DNA of 64,000 nt from Persicimonas caeni (GTDB lineage Bacteria > Myxococcota_A > Bradymonadia > Bradymonadales > Bradymonadaceae): contig NZ_CP041186.1 in NCBI RefSeq assembly GCF_006517175.1, positions 186,001 to 250,000 on the forward strand, written 5' to 3'. Made by a program: the position numbers and the translations under genes. Positions 6,362-16,019 of this stretch are shown piece after piece. The notes under the pieces were generated by a model. That model ran no database searches, was not told where the DNA came from, and saw only the letters and a program-made list of their open reading frames with translations. Numbering within the stretch: position 1 is the first letter of the stretch; each line of letters begins with the position of its first letter.

Positions 6362-8431
6362 TCATCGGGCCGTCTCTCCTGCGCCGCTGTCGAACGCGGG
6401 AAGCGGAATATCGCCGGGGGTCGTCTTGTCGCCAGTCGGGCCGGCCTCGCTCGAATGGGCGTTCAAGCGTTGCGCCACCTCGAGATAGATCTGATCGCGA
6501 CGCTCGGGCTCGATATGCTCGTGCATCATGCGGTGCAAGCCGGTCTTTTGCTCGAACTCGTACGGCAAGAGCTCGGCGAAGGCGTCCTCGATGCCCAGCT
6601 CGTCGTTCTCCATCTGGGCTTTGGCTCGGCCGAGCAGCCTGATGAGCGACTTGCGGGTGATCGGACCGGGCTTTTTGCGCAGGTCGCGCACCGCGTACTC
6701 GAGCACCTCGCGGCTGGTCATCTCGCGCGCGTCGAAGGTCTGCAGCTCGACGGTGTGCCACAGCTTGCGCAACACGTTGGCGTCGGTCTCCTTGGCCAGC
6801 CAGCGCGCCGTGAAGTCGGCCGTGGCCGCCGGCGGCATACGTCGAAACACGATCGCAGCCACCTCCCGTACACGCGGGTCGGCGTGCTCCGGGATATGGG
6901 CGACCAGTCGAAGCGAGTCCGGCTCGCCCACGTTGGCGAGCGCGCCGAAGACGGGCCGCTGGTACGCCGCGCTCTTGCCGCGCACCTCTTCGAGGAGCGT
7001 GGCGATCTGGCTGAGCGCAGCCTGCTTGATATCTTGGTCGTGCGGCTTGCGCCCCGACATCGCTCCCAGCGCCAGCAACGACTGGCGAGCCATGACGCGC
7101 TCGCCCTTGGTCTTGCCGCTGGCTAGCGCGTTCGACCGCCCGCTCAGGTAGCTCGCAAGCTCCACGCCCACGTCGGAGCGGTCGATAAGGGCGAGCACCG
7201 CCCGGCTGCGCTCGATGGTGGGCGCGTTCTCGTCGCGCATCACGCCCTCCAGCGCCGCCTTGGCCTGCGGGGTGCGCGCGTTGCCGAGCGCGATATAGGC
7301 GCCCATGGTCGCCTCCGCGGGCAACTCGCCGCGCTTCATTTTGTCGATGACCGCGTTGGCGGCTTCGGGCTTGGCCTCCAGGAAGGTCCGCAGCGGAGGC
7401 CACGTATCCTTGATGCCGACCTCGTCGCTCGTGGCACGGGCGACGTATTGATCGACGGCCTGGTCGACCGTCAGCTTGCGCGCCTCGGCCAGCGCGGCGA
7501 GCTCGGCCTTGCTCGGAGGCTGACGCTCTTGGAGCGGAATCATCTGGGGCAAGAGGTCGGCCCACACATAGGCCGACTCCGCCGTGGGCGCGTCGTCTAA
7601 CGTTGTCACGTCGTCGTCGGCGTAGGTCGCCCGCGTCGTGTGCTGCACCCGAGAGTGAGCGCCTTCGTACGAGGCTCGCGCCTCGAGGCTTTCGAACCAG
7701 GCGACGTCTCCGGGAACGACGAGTTGGTGGCTGTCGGTGACCCTTGCCACCGAGCCCGCACCCTGCGTCCACGGCTCGAAGGAGGTGATCGCCTGAGCGA
7801 GCGCGGGCTCGCCATTTTTCTGTGTCTGGGTCACGGTGGCCACGAACGAGCCGTTGGCGCCACGACCTCCGAGAGAGCCCTTGCCGTCGGCCGGCCACAG
7901 CCAGCCAAGCTCGTGCACCAGCGCTTGCTGCACGCGAGCGTAGCCTGCGTCCATGCCCTTTCGATGGGCAAAGCCGTCGATCCCGCAGTCCGGGCCCACG
8001 CGCACCAAGAACGGCGCACGAAGCTCGGCGTCCTCGACGATGGTATCCGCCTCGATGCTGGCGAAGCGGCCCAGTAAGACGCTCCCTTCCGGGTCGGTCG
8101 ACAGCGCCCGCAGCTCCAGGCGCGCCCGGGTGGTCGCGCGCAGGTCGGTGCCCGCCTGCACCGGCACGTTCACGCCGAGACCGCTCAGATCGAGATCGGC
8201 CTTATCCTCGCTCACCAGGTCGTAGGCGAGTTGGACGCCCGGCGTAAAAGCACACCCGCGAGCACGCTCGCCCGACGCTCGAACACCTTCTACCAGATGG
8301 GCATGCTCGGCGCGCTCGACGGCCGCGTCGGACTGCGTCGAGGGCGCTGCGTAGTAGAGCCACGCGCCCGCCCCACCCACACAGGCGACGCCGGCCACGG
8401 CCAGGAGCCATTTGGTCTGTATCGTCATCAT
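6362..8431 (-). CDS. Secreted or membrane-anchored protein: lipid-transport (vitellogenin-N)-like region plus HEAT-like helices
   Basis: The product is 689 aa. The start ATG at 8431 overlaps the upstream stop (ATGA), which implies translational coupling. Residues about 8-28 are a hydrophobic anchor or signal. Residues about 45-260 are beta-rich, with 'PGVQLAYDLVSEDKADLDL', long alternating strands and a 'LRAPFLVRVGPDCGIDGF' segment. In order and spacing this recalls the N-terminal domain of eukaryotic large lipid-transfer proteins. Residues about 320-670 are paired helices with 'P.A.AALEG.M', 'LALGAMSG' and 'LARHIPEHADPRVREVAA'-style HEAT features, as in the helical part of vitellogenin. Similarity is by eye and unproven; a plain HEAT-repeat protein is the alternative. 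It sits between lectin-like and small lipoproteins. Confidence 0.8.
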   Translation of the reverse strand: MMTIQTKWLLAVAGVACVGGAGAWLYYAAPSTQSDAAVERAEHAHLVEGVRASGERARGCAFTPGVQLAYDLVSEDKADLDLSGLGVNVPVQAGTDLRATTRARLELRALSTDPEGSVLLGRFASIEADTIVEDAELRAPFLVRVGPDCGIDGFAHRKGMDAGYARVQQALVHELGWLWPADGKGSLGGRGANGSFVATVTQTQKNGEPALAQAITSFEPWTQGAGSVARVTDSHQLVVPGDVAWFESLEARASYEGAHSRVQHTTRATYADDDVTTLDDAPTAESAYVWADLLPQMIPLQERQPPSKAELAALAEARKLTVDQAVDQYVARATSDEVGIKDTWPPLRTFLEAKPEAANAVIDKMKRGELPAEATMGAYIALGNARTPQAKAALEGVMRDENAPTIERSRAVLALIDRSDVGVELASYLSGRSNALASGKTKGERVMARQSLLALGAMSGRKPHDQDIKQAALSQIATLLEEVRGKSAAYQRPVFGALANVGEPDSLRLVAHIPEHADPRVREVAAIVFRRMPPAATADFTARWLAKETDANVLRKLWHTVELQTFDAREMTSREVLEYAVRDLRKKPGPITRKSLIRLLGRAKAQMENDELGIEDAFAELLPYEFEQKTGLHRMMHEHIEPERRDQIYLEVAQRLNAHSSEAGPTGDKTTPGDIPLPAFDSGAGETAR

Positions 8432-11400
8432 TCCAAGCTCTCGAAAATGGGTGTATCGACGTCGTAAAGCTTCCCTTCGGCGGCGGTGATCCCGTCGTAG
8501 GTCAACAGATTCCACTTGATGGAGAACCACAAGAAGTTGACCGCGGCGTCCACCGAGCCCGTAAAGAGCTTGAGCGCCCAGGGCACCGAAATATTGGTGT
8601 TGCCGCGGCGGCTAAACGGCTCGGCTTCGCCGTCTCGGTACAGCCAGTGGTAGATATTTTCGTAGACCGGCCCGATATTGAACGAGACGACGTTGAAGCC
8701 TGCCCCCAGGCAAAAGCCGGGGTTGTCGCTCGGCACGCAGCCGGTCAGGTTGAAGCCGGCGGCCGCGCCCATCTTGAGCGCCAGTTGCCAGCGGAAGAAG
8801 CGCTCCTTGGCGGCCGCGTCGAAGGTGCACAGGTAGGGCTTCTGGTAGTTCACGCCCAGCCGGCGCAGCGTCCCGTCGGGCATGTAACTCACCGCGCTGG
8901 CGTTCGGGTAGCTGGTGCTCAAGCCCGACTGAGTAGCGTTGTAGATGGCGTCGGAGTCGTACGTCGGCGCGGCTTCTGCGTCGTTGGACGCGAAGGCCAC
9001 TGAATTCGACATCCAGCGATACTCGGTCTCGCTGCCCGTGAGGCATTCCGACCGGGTGAAGTTCGTCGCGCACTGGGGCTCGGGGTATTGGTAGGCGAGT
9101 TGAGCGCCCAGCCAGACCTCGTCGCCGCCGCGCTTTGCGTCGACCGCGTTCGCCTCGGCCTGGCTACTCAGCTCGGCGAGCCGACCGCCCTGCACGTTGC
9201 AGTTGCGCGCAGCCTCGCGGAACCCGGCCGGCTCGTCGACCTTCACCACACACGAGTCGGTGCCGATGCACGGATATTTCTGGTCCTCCTCGGGGCCGAA
9301 TTGCAACTGCGCCTCGACCTCGACCGACGCGCCCACGGTGAAGGTGAACGTCACCAACACCGGCACCGGGCCGATCTGCCAGCGCCACTTGTAGCCCCAG
9401 CCGACGCCCAAGCCCATCTGGCCGCCGTAGCGTCCGGTCGTCCATTCGGTCGACGGGTTGCCCTGGTTGGCCCGCTCGAGCGCACTCTTGATGTCGTCCC
9501 ACGGCGGCGCCAGCGTGATCTTGACCGGCGTGGAGGACGCTGTGGACGAATCGGCTGGGAAAGGGACCGACGAGCTCTCCGGGTCCATCGGGTCGATGAG
9601 TTGGAAGCCGAGCATCTCGGCGGTCATGCTCGTGCTGACCTCCTGGCCCGGGTTGCGGCTCAGTTGGTTCTCGAGGTCATAGGTCGACCGGCCGCTCTCC
9701 CCGTCGGTGCGGTTGCCGCCGTTGACCGTCTCCACGCAGTTGTCTTTGGCCTGCCCCTGGCAGTTGATCTCGGTGTCGTTGTCGTTGCTACCCGACATCT
9801 TCGCGTTGCCGGTCTTGGTGTTCTTTGAGCTGCCGCTAAATCCGGTCGTCGCGATCGGCTCGAGCGGGGTGACGAAGCGGTCGAGATTGACCTGCAGCAC
9901 GCCCTCTGAGACCCGACAGCCGCGCAAGGTCTTACCGAAGACTTTGCGGGCATTCTCGGCGGCCGTCTCAGTGTCTACTTCTAGCGAGTACGCCGTGTGG
10001 TAGGTTTCGGGAGAATCCCAGTCCGGCGAGGAGGGGTCGGGGACGTATTCGCTGAGCGTGTAGTTCGGGGTGAGTTGCCGGGTGCAGTAGTCGCGATTGG
10101 GACAGGAATAATATTCGGTTCCCTGACGCGTCACGAAGGCGTCGCCGTCGTACTCGGGCCGGTCGTCCGACTCGATGCAATACAGCAGGCTGAACAGGCG
10201 CGAGTCTCCAGTGATGCGTACTCCCGACCCAAACGCAGTGAAGTAGCCTTTGATTTTCTCGGTGATCGGCAGATTCACCGACTGGGTCGTCCCCTCGGGA
10301 CTCGGGCCCTCCAGCGGAACCTCGCCGAGCTTGTAGTGGAACAACTTCGAGGTGTCCCACGTGGCCTGTTTCGGAACGATGTAGACGGAGGCTCGCAGAT
10401 TCTTGGGCCCGTAATTGGCCGTCGGTGACGATTGGCCGTCCTCCCAGGCCCCGCCGATCTCGACGTCTTCGGCCCAGGGGTTGAACGGGTTTTCCTCGTT
10501 GAGGTTCGCCACCGACCAGCTCAGGTCGACGGGCAGGCTGGCGTTTAGGTTCGACTCGGTGCGAATGGTCAGATCCGAGCGCGCCTCGATGTCGCCGGGC
10601 ATGATATACGCGCGGCGGCCGACGTCGGGCTCGACAAAGTGGATATCGAGCCGCTTGGCGAATTCGCGCTGCTCGTAAAAGGCGATCAGATCATAGGTCC
10701 CGCTGGCGGCGTCGAAGAAGAAGTCCTGCGGGTTCGGCACGCATTCGGGAGTATGACTGGCGAGGTAATCGGCGCCGATGCGTTGCGGGTTGACGTCGAC
10801 CTTGTGCCAGGCCGCCTGTCCTTCCATGTCGTAGGAGGCGCGCAACGCCGAGTTGAAGTAGTCATATTGCTGGCGAAACTCGCTCACCGACAGCCCCAGC
10901 TTTTTGGCGGCGTTGTCCTCGGAGACGCTCCTTCCATCGGCGCAATCCTGGGCGATGGGCCCTTGGTATTCGATGGTGAAGCGTTGCTCCTCGCCGACGG
11001 TCTCGGCCTCGTCGGGAACGATGTCGCGCTTGAACGCCACGCACCGAAAGCCCTGCACGAGCTTTTTGGTCTCTTTGTGCTCGTACTCGTCGCTGACCCA
11101 GACGACCACGCTCGAGGTCGGCGGCACGATCCCCCAGCCAAATTTGGTCCACAGTCTGATGGTGTAGGGCATCCCCGGATAGATGGGAATGCCCGGCCCG
11201 AAACCGCCGCCATCATGAATGTCGGGATGCGGCCGGGTATCGACGTCCACGCCTCGCAAAACGTTGACATTTCGCTGCGTCTGGGCGTCGTAGTGCGGGA
11301 CGACATAGTCAAATTCTTGGTTCCCTCGGCGGGGACTGTACAGGGTGTACGTATCGAAGCCGCCCCACATGGCCACGTCCGTGGCGCTGGGGTTCTCGAC

Positions 11401-11970
11401 ACACTCCATGTCTAGGTTGCGCCGCGCGCGGCCGTGGCACTGGCGAGGAATACACGCGGTGCGGGTTTCGACCTCGATGGCCTCCTCGGCCGGCTGCGCG
11501 CAGGTCATCTCGACGGTGCTACCGGTGGCGGTGTAGGTCTTCTGGGTGCCGTCGTCGTTCGTGTCGCCGGCGCCGCAGGTGTAGGTTACCTCGAAGTCTT
11601 GCGCGCAGCTCGTCGAGTAGCGACACGTTAACGAGCCTGCGCACTCGTTGCGCAGCTGGTTGATCTCAGCGCTGTCGTTGGCGCCACAGGTGGCCGACTG
11701 GATCTCGATGGCGTAACGCTCCGTGATCCGCACGGTCGCACTGTCCCCGGCACGGCTGGCGTACTCCTCGGAGTTGGGTTCGAGCGACTCGGCAAAACGC
11801 CAGCCGACCTCGCCCTCGGGGCAGTCGATCGACTCGTCGAGCCCCAGGCGCGTGGTCGGACTGGAGTCGTCCGGCGCCGGGTCGTTCACGCACCCGGCGA
11901 GCCCTGCGCTCAACGCCGCGCCCAAGAGAATATACAAATATTGTCGTCGCATCTTACGTCCTGTGTTCAT
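8428..11970 (-). CDS. Large lipoprotein with lectin-like N- and C-terminal regions
   Basis: The product is about 1180 aa. The ATG at 11970 overlaps the upstream stop as ATGA; an internal ATG at 11952 has AGGA upstream and is the alternative. A signal peptide ends in GLAGC. Residues about 85-140 contain CGANDSAEI...CAGSLTCRYSTSC...VTYTCG, a Cys pattern resembling SUEL-type galactose-binding lectins. Residues about 905-1050 look like a C-type lectin fold: FREAARNCNVQGGRLAELSS, WLGAQ, YRWM and a terminal PYLCTF. The middle 700 residues are beta-rich with long tyrosine-rich segments and a Gly/Trp-rich patch (GVGWGYKWRWQIGPVP). Carbohydrate binding is inferred from these two regions. The stop couples to the HEAT gene. 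Confidence 0.82.
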   Translation of the reverse strand: MNTGRKMRRQYLYILLGAALSAGLAGCVNDPAPDDSSPTTRLGLDESIDCPEGEVGWRFAESLEPNSEEYASRAGDSATVRITERYAIEIQSATCGANDSAEINQLRNECAGSLTCRYSTSCAQDFEVTYTCGAGDTNDDGTQKTYTATGSTVEMTCAQPAEEAIEVETRTACIPRQCHGRARRNLDMECVENPSATDVAMWGGFDTYTLYSPRRGNQEFDYVVPHYDAQTQRNVNVLRGVDVDTRPHPDIHDGGGFGPGIPIYPGMPYTIRLWTKFGWGIVPPTSSVVVWVSDEYEHKETKKLVQGFRCVAFKRDIVPDEAETVGEEQRFTIEYQGPIAQDCADGRSVSEDNAAKKLGLSVSEFRQQYDYFNSALRASYDMEGQAAWHKVDVNPQRIGADYLASHTPECVPNPQDFFFDAASGTYDLIAFYEQREFAKRLDIHFVEPDVGRRAYIMPGDIEARSDLTIRTESNLNASLPVDLSWSVANLNEENPFNPWAEDVEIGGAWEDGQSSPTANYGPKNLRASVYIVPKQATWDTSKLFHYKLGEVPLEGPSPEGTTQSVNLPITEKIKGYFTAFGSGVRITGDSRLFSLLYCIESDDRPEYDGDAFVTRQGTEYYSCPNRDYCTRQLTPNYTLSEYVPDPSSPDWDSPETYHTAYSLEVDTETAAENARKVFGKTLRGCRVSEGVLQVNLDRFVTPLEPIATTGFSGSSKNTKTGNAKMSGSNDNDTEINCQGQAKDNCVETVNGGNRTDGESGRSTYDLENQLSRNPGQEVSTSMTAEMLGFQLIDPMDPESSSVPFPADSSTASSTPVKITLAPPWDDIKSALERANQGNPSTEWTTGRYGGQMGLGVGWGYKWRWQIGPVPVLVTFTFTVGASVEVEAQLQFGPEEDQKYPCIGTDSCVVKVDEPAGFREAARNCNVQGGRLAELSSQAEANAVDAKRGGDEVWLGAQLAYQYPEPQCATNFTRSECLTGSETEYRWMSNSVAFASNDAEAAPTYDSDAIYNATQSGLSTSYPNASAVSYMPDGTLRRLGVNYQKPYLCTFDAAAKERFFRWQLALKMGAAAGFNLTGCVPSDNPGFCLGAGFNVVSFNIGPVYENIYHWLYRDGEAEPFSRRGNTNISVPWALKLFTGSVDAAVNFLWFSIKWNLLTYDGITAAEGKLYDVDTPIFESLE

Positions 11971-14900
11971 GGCGCCACGCACCGCAACACTACACATCCA
12001 TCACCGCCGGCGTTGAAACCGGAGCCCAGTTGATTCGAACCGGCCCCCACCGAGCCCGAGCTAATGCCCTGGCACAGCGAGTAGTCGGGCGCCGAAGTAT
12101 TCGCAGGCACGCCGTCGAGGCCGTCGGCCGTGCTGAACCCCGTGGGATACGTCCCGTAGGTTCCCGCGGCGCCGGCGTTATTCGGACCGACGGACACACC
12201 GCCCACCTCGCCCGCACCACCGCCGGCCTCGCCGGAGGCGACGAAGGCGTCTTCGCCGTTCGAGTCGGTCGCCCCGCCGCCCGAGCCGGCCGCGACGTCG
12301 TCGCCGCGGCCAAACTCGGTGCCGCCGCCTCCGGCGGGCACGACGAACGAAGCCGACGTGCTGCCGCTGACCTGTACGCTGGTCAGCCCGCCGCCACCGC
12401 CACCACCGCCGGTGAACGAGTCGCCGTCGCCCAGGCCGCCGCGGGTGTCGACGCCATATTTGGAGCCGATGCCCGGCGTGCCGCCGAAGTCGTAGACGAC
12501 GCCGAAGTCTCCGCCCTGGCCGACCCATACGTCGATGACGTCGCCCTGGCTGACGCTGAGCGTGCCACTGACGTAGCCGCCCGCACCGCCCGGAGTGCCT
12601 CCGGTGCCGGGCCCGGGGCCGCTCGCGCCGTTGCCGGAGCCGCCGGCGGCGCCCCAGGCCTGTACGTAGACCTGTGAGCATTGGGCGGGCACGGTGAACG
12701 ACCCGCTGACGGTGGTGCCGTCGGTGGTGGGCTGATCGACGACGAGCTTGCCCGCCCCGCAAGTGCCCGTGTTGCCCGCGCAGTTGCCCGAGCTTGCGCC
12801 ACACTCGCAGTTGCTGGTCGAGCAATCCGTGTCGAGCGTACACGCCGAGCCCGCGCCGCAGCCGCCGCAAGACGAGCCGCCGCAGTCGACGCCGGTCTCG
12901 TCGCCATTCTGGATGCCGTCGCTGCACGAGGCTGCGCACGTGCCGCCCGAGCAGTTGCCTCCGGCACAATCACCGTCGGCGTTGCAGCTGTCTCCAATCG
13001 CGCACGTATTCGAGCACACCCCGCCGCAATCAGTGTCTGATTCGTCCTGGTTTTGCACGCCGTCCGAGCAGGTCGCCGTGGCGCACACATTGTTCAGGCA
13101 ATAATTCGAGGTGCAGTCGCTGGCCGTCGAGCAGACTTGCCCATCAGCGCACCCGCCGCACGTCAGCCCCCCGCAGTCGACGTCGCTTTCGTCCTGGTTC
13201 AGGATGGTGTCGTCACAGGTCGGCGTGGCGCAGACGTCGTTGAGGCAATAATTCGAGGCGCAATCACCGGCGACGGTGCAGGCTTGCCCGTCGGTGCATC
13301 CACTGCAGTTCGACCCACCACAGTCGACGTCGGTCTCGTCCTGGTTTTGGAGCCCGTCATCGCACGTGGCCGATTGGCAGGTGCCGCTGACACACTGCGT
13401 GCTGCTCACGCAATCACTGTCTGTGTAGCATTGCTGGTTCTCCGCGCAGGGGCTACACACGCCGCCACAGTCGACGTCGGATTCGTCCTGGTTCTCGACG
13501 GTGTCCGAGCACGTGGCCGTCTCCGTCCACACACACAGCACCGTGATGTAGCGCCTGTTGTTCCGTCCGCTATCGCCGAACATGACCGAACAATCATAGC
13601 TGCCCATTTGACCGGGGTTGTAGGGATCCTCGACTGCACTCAGCGGCTGCTTGATGACCTCAGCGCTCCACGAGTCGGAAAAGGTCCCCAACGCCTTGTT
13701 GCCGGAGTCCCCACTCATCGTGAACTCCGAAGACACGCCATCTTTGACCAATGCCACCGTCACGGGGTCGTCGTCCGGCACGGGGGCGAGATCAAATTGA
13801 TACTGAAAATCTGCGATGAGGGAGTAGGTCCCCTCTGGCGGGCATTCGACGTCGATGATGCCACGCACCTCCTGGTCGTCGTCCGCGGTGATCCCGGTAT
13901 AGTGCTCGGTGAGGTCGGCGACACATTTCCCGGCGTCGTCGACCTGATATTTATACGACGCTCCAATCACGAACTGCTCGGGCGCCTCCGGCGTGTCTGA
14001 CTGCATCCGGAACCTGTGCTTCACTCCGTCGAGACGGTAGCGGATGGTGACGCCTTCTTGTGGAAGCCGGTCGACGTTGACCACAATCGGTTGTCCAATC
14101 CGGCAGCGCCCGTCGATGCAATGGCCGGTGTCGCAGTCGGACGGTGCGACACACGCCGGGGTCGTGCGCTGATCGACGGTCGCCTCGCAAGGTCCGCACA
14201 GGCTCCCGCCGCAGTCGACGTCAGTCTCCTCGCCGTTCTTGGCGCCGTCGCGACACTGATTGGAACGGCAGATCCGGTTCTCGCCCTCCCCGTAGCAGGT
14301 GCCGCCCTCGCAATCCTCATCCACCTCACATCCTTTCCCTTCCGCGCAGGGCTCGCACTCGCCGCCGCAGTCGACATCGGTCTCGAAGCCGGCGTCGAGC
14401 ACGCCGTTGGCACAAATGCCGCCGGTGACGTCGTCGGCGTTCTCGACCGCGATCCTGCCATCGGCCGGGTCGACGGTGGTCTTCGAGGTTCCGCCATTGG
14501 ATTTGAAGGTCGCCGACTCGCGGGTGTCATTGCTGCCATCGGAGTCGACCCGTCGGACCGATACCGAGACCTCCTTTCCCTCGGGCAGATTCTCCACTTC
14601 GATGACCGACTCGCCATCTTCGTTGGTCGTGACCTTGACGGTGACGTCCGTGTCCGGGTCGCCGGAGCCTTCTACCTCCACCGTAACCGAGTAAAACACA
14701 CCATCCTCGCCTGACTGCGTGGAGATGGCGACGCCATTGCCAGAACCCGACTTGTACGTAGTCGAGCCCCCTTCACGGAAGGTCACTTCGTCCTTAGACA
14801 CATCGCCTTCCGGGTAGGCCGTGGTGGTGTAGTTGGGTCCGGTCCCGGTGATCCAGTCGAGGTTGCCGTCTGCGGGCGACCTGCCGCTACGCCCGCTTCC

Positions 14901-16019
14901 GCTTCCGACACCCTGGTTGGTCCGCACCTCGCCCTCGGCGTAGATCTCGATGGGGTCGCCGGGTTCGGGGGTCTCAACACCCTGCTTGATGAGCGTCTGG
15001 TTGATGATCGGCACGTTGGCGCCACAGCGCGGGCAGGCCGAGAAGCCCGGCACCACCCGGTTGCCGTCGGCCTCGAGCACCTCGCCGTCACGGATGCCGG
15101 TCTCTCGATCGCCGCGCGTGGCGACCACCGAGATCGACGAGTAGTTGATGGTGAACACACCCGAGTCGGGTGCGAACGGCGCCTTCAACTCGCCCAGGCG
15201 GTCCTCGACGGCCGAGAAATATAGCAGGTTGCCGTTCTCCGGGGTGCCCTCGTAGATGATGGGCTCGTCGTTATCGATCGACGGAATCTCGTAGCGCCAG
15301 GTATTGGCGACCGGGTTGATCTCGATGCGGCGTTCTTTGTCCGGAAAGTTGTTGTCGTAGATGCGCAGCCAGTAAACGTCGCCCTCGCCTTTGTAGTAGC
15401 CGATGGGCGTGACCGCGTGACCGCGCGCAAAGCCGGTCTCGGTGCGCTGGGCGATGGCGAGTCGGTAGTGCTTGTCGCTGTCGGGCTGGAGCGCCTTGGC
15501 CAAGAAGTGAAGGACGTCTTTGGCCGCATAGCGCACGTCGCCTTCGACCGCCGAGGGGACCGCCTGGGTTGCCGCCCAGTAGGCGAGCTCTTGTTGGAGC
15601 GCCGGGTTGCCGAAGAGCCGCAGGTCGGCGACCGTCTCACCGCCAAAATCCCGCGGGTCGAGCTCGCCTGCATGGAAGAGCAACGAGGTGACCGCGAAGC
15701 CCTCGCTTCGCCCCTCGTTCAAGGTGCCGTTGGTCGCGTTCATCCAGCCTTCGGCGACCGGGTTGAGCTCGCAGGGCAGCTCCCCGCCCAAACACACGTT
15801 CTCGGCGCCGAACATGCGCGCCACCAAGCTCGGAGTGAGCTGTGGGCCGGCCGACGCGCCCCCGAAATTCTCGAAGACGAAGGCGTCTTCCAAAAAGACG
15901 AAGCCCGAGTCGACCTGCCGCGGCACTTGCTTGGAAGAATCCGGGGAGGAGGAACAGGAGAGACCGGCTACAGCCAACGCGAAGGTCAGCAGACCGCGAA
16001 TCCAAGCAGACTTCCACAT
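11967..16019 (-). CDS. Giant secreted protein: papain-like pseudoenzyme region, seven DVDCGG Cys repeats, glycine-rich domain
   Basis: The product is 1350 aa, first gene of the operon. Signal peptide with Cys22 (AGLSC). Residues about 90-245 resemble a papain-like cysteine-peptidase fold seen in secreted bacterial proteins: GRSEGFAVTSLLF, then GHAVTPIGYY (His201) and RIYDNNFP (Asp222/Asn223). The expected nucleophile Cys is Ser105, so it may be inactive. Residues about 535-640 and 835-1095 hold seven copies of a Cys repeat with core DVDCGG, known from myxobacterial surface proteins, often flanked by NQDES. Residues 1110-1350 are a glycine-rich domain (GGGGGG, GSGNG, PAGGGG) like that of ALK/LTK-type receptors. 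It starts without an obvious ribosome-binding site. Confidence 0.85.
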   Translation of the reverse strand: MWKSAWIRGLLTFALAVAGLSCSSSPDSSKQVPRQVDSGFVFLEDAFVFENFGGASAGPQLTPSLVARMFGAENVCLGGELPCELNPVAEGWMNATNGTLNEGRSEGFAVTSLLFHAGELDPRDFGGETVADLRLFGNPALQQELAYWAATQAVPSAVEGDVRYAAKDVLHFLAKALQPDSDKHYRLAIAQRTETGFARGHAVTPIGYYKGEGDVYWLRIYDNNFPDKERRIEINPVANTWRYEIPSIDNDEPIIYEGTPENGNLLYFSAVEDRLGELKAPFAPDSGVFTINYSSISVVATRGDRETGIRDGEVLEADGNRVVPGFSACPRCGANVPIINQTLIKQGVETPEPGDPIEIYAEGEVRTNQGVGSGSGRSGRSPADGNLDWITGTGPNYTTTAYPEGDVSKDEVTFREGGSTTYKSGSGNGVAISTQSGEDGVFYSVTVEVEGSGDPDTDVTVKVTTNEDGESVIEVENLPEGKEVSVSVRRVDSDGSNDTRESATFKSNGGTSKTTVDPADGRIAVENADDVTGGICANGVLDAGFETDVDCGGECEPCAEGKGCEVDEDCEGGTCYGEGENRICRSNQCRDGAKNGEETDVDCGGSLCGPCEATVDQRTTPACVAPSDCDTGHCIDGRCRIGQPIVVNVDRLPQEGVTIRYRLDGVKHRFRMQSDTPEAPEQFVIGASYKYQVDDAGKCVADLTEHYTGITADDDQEVRGIIDVECPPEGTYSLIADFQYQFDLAPVPDDDPVTVALVKDGVSSEFTMSGDSGNKALGTFSDSWSAEVIKQPLSAVEDPYNPGQMGSYDCSVMFGDSGRNNRRYITVLCVWTETATCSDTVENQDESDVDCGGVCSPCAENQQCYTDSDCVSSTQCVSGTCQSATCDDGLQNQDETDVDCGGSNCSGCTDGQACTVAGDCASNYCLNDVCATPTCDDTILNQDESDVDCGGLTCGGCADGQVCSTASDCTSNYCLNNVCATATCSDGVQNQDESDTDCGGVCSNTCAIGDSCNADGDCAGGNCSGGTCAASCSDGIQNGDETGVDCGGSSCGGCGAGSACTLDTDCSTSNCECGASSGNCAGNTGTCGAGKLVVDQPTTDGTTVSGSFTVPAQCSQVYVQAWGAAGGSGNGASGPGPGTGGTPGGAGGYVSGTLSVSQGDVIDVWVGQGGDFGVVYDFGGTPGIGSKYGVDTRGGLGDGDSFTGGGGGGGGLTSVQVSGSTSASFVVPAGGGGTEFGRGDDVAAGSGGGATDSNGEDAFVASGEAGGGAGEVGGVSVGPNNAGAAGTYGTYPTGFSTADGLDGVPANTSAPDYSLCQGISSGSVGAGSNQLGSGFNAGGDGCVVLRCVAP

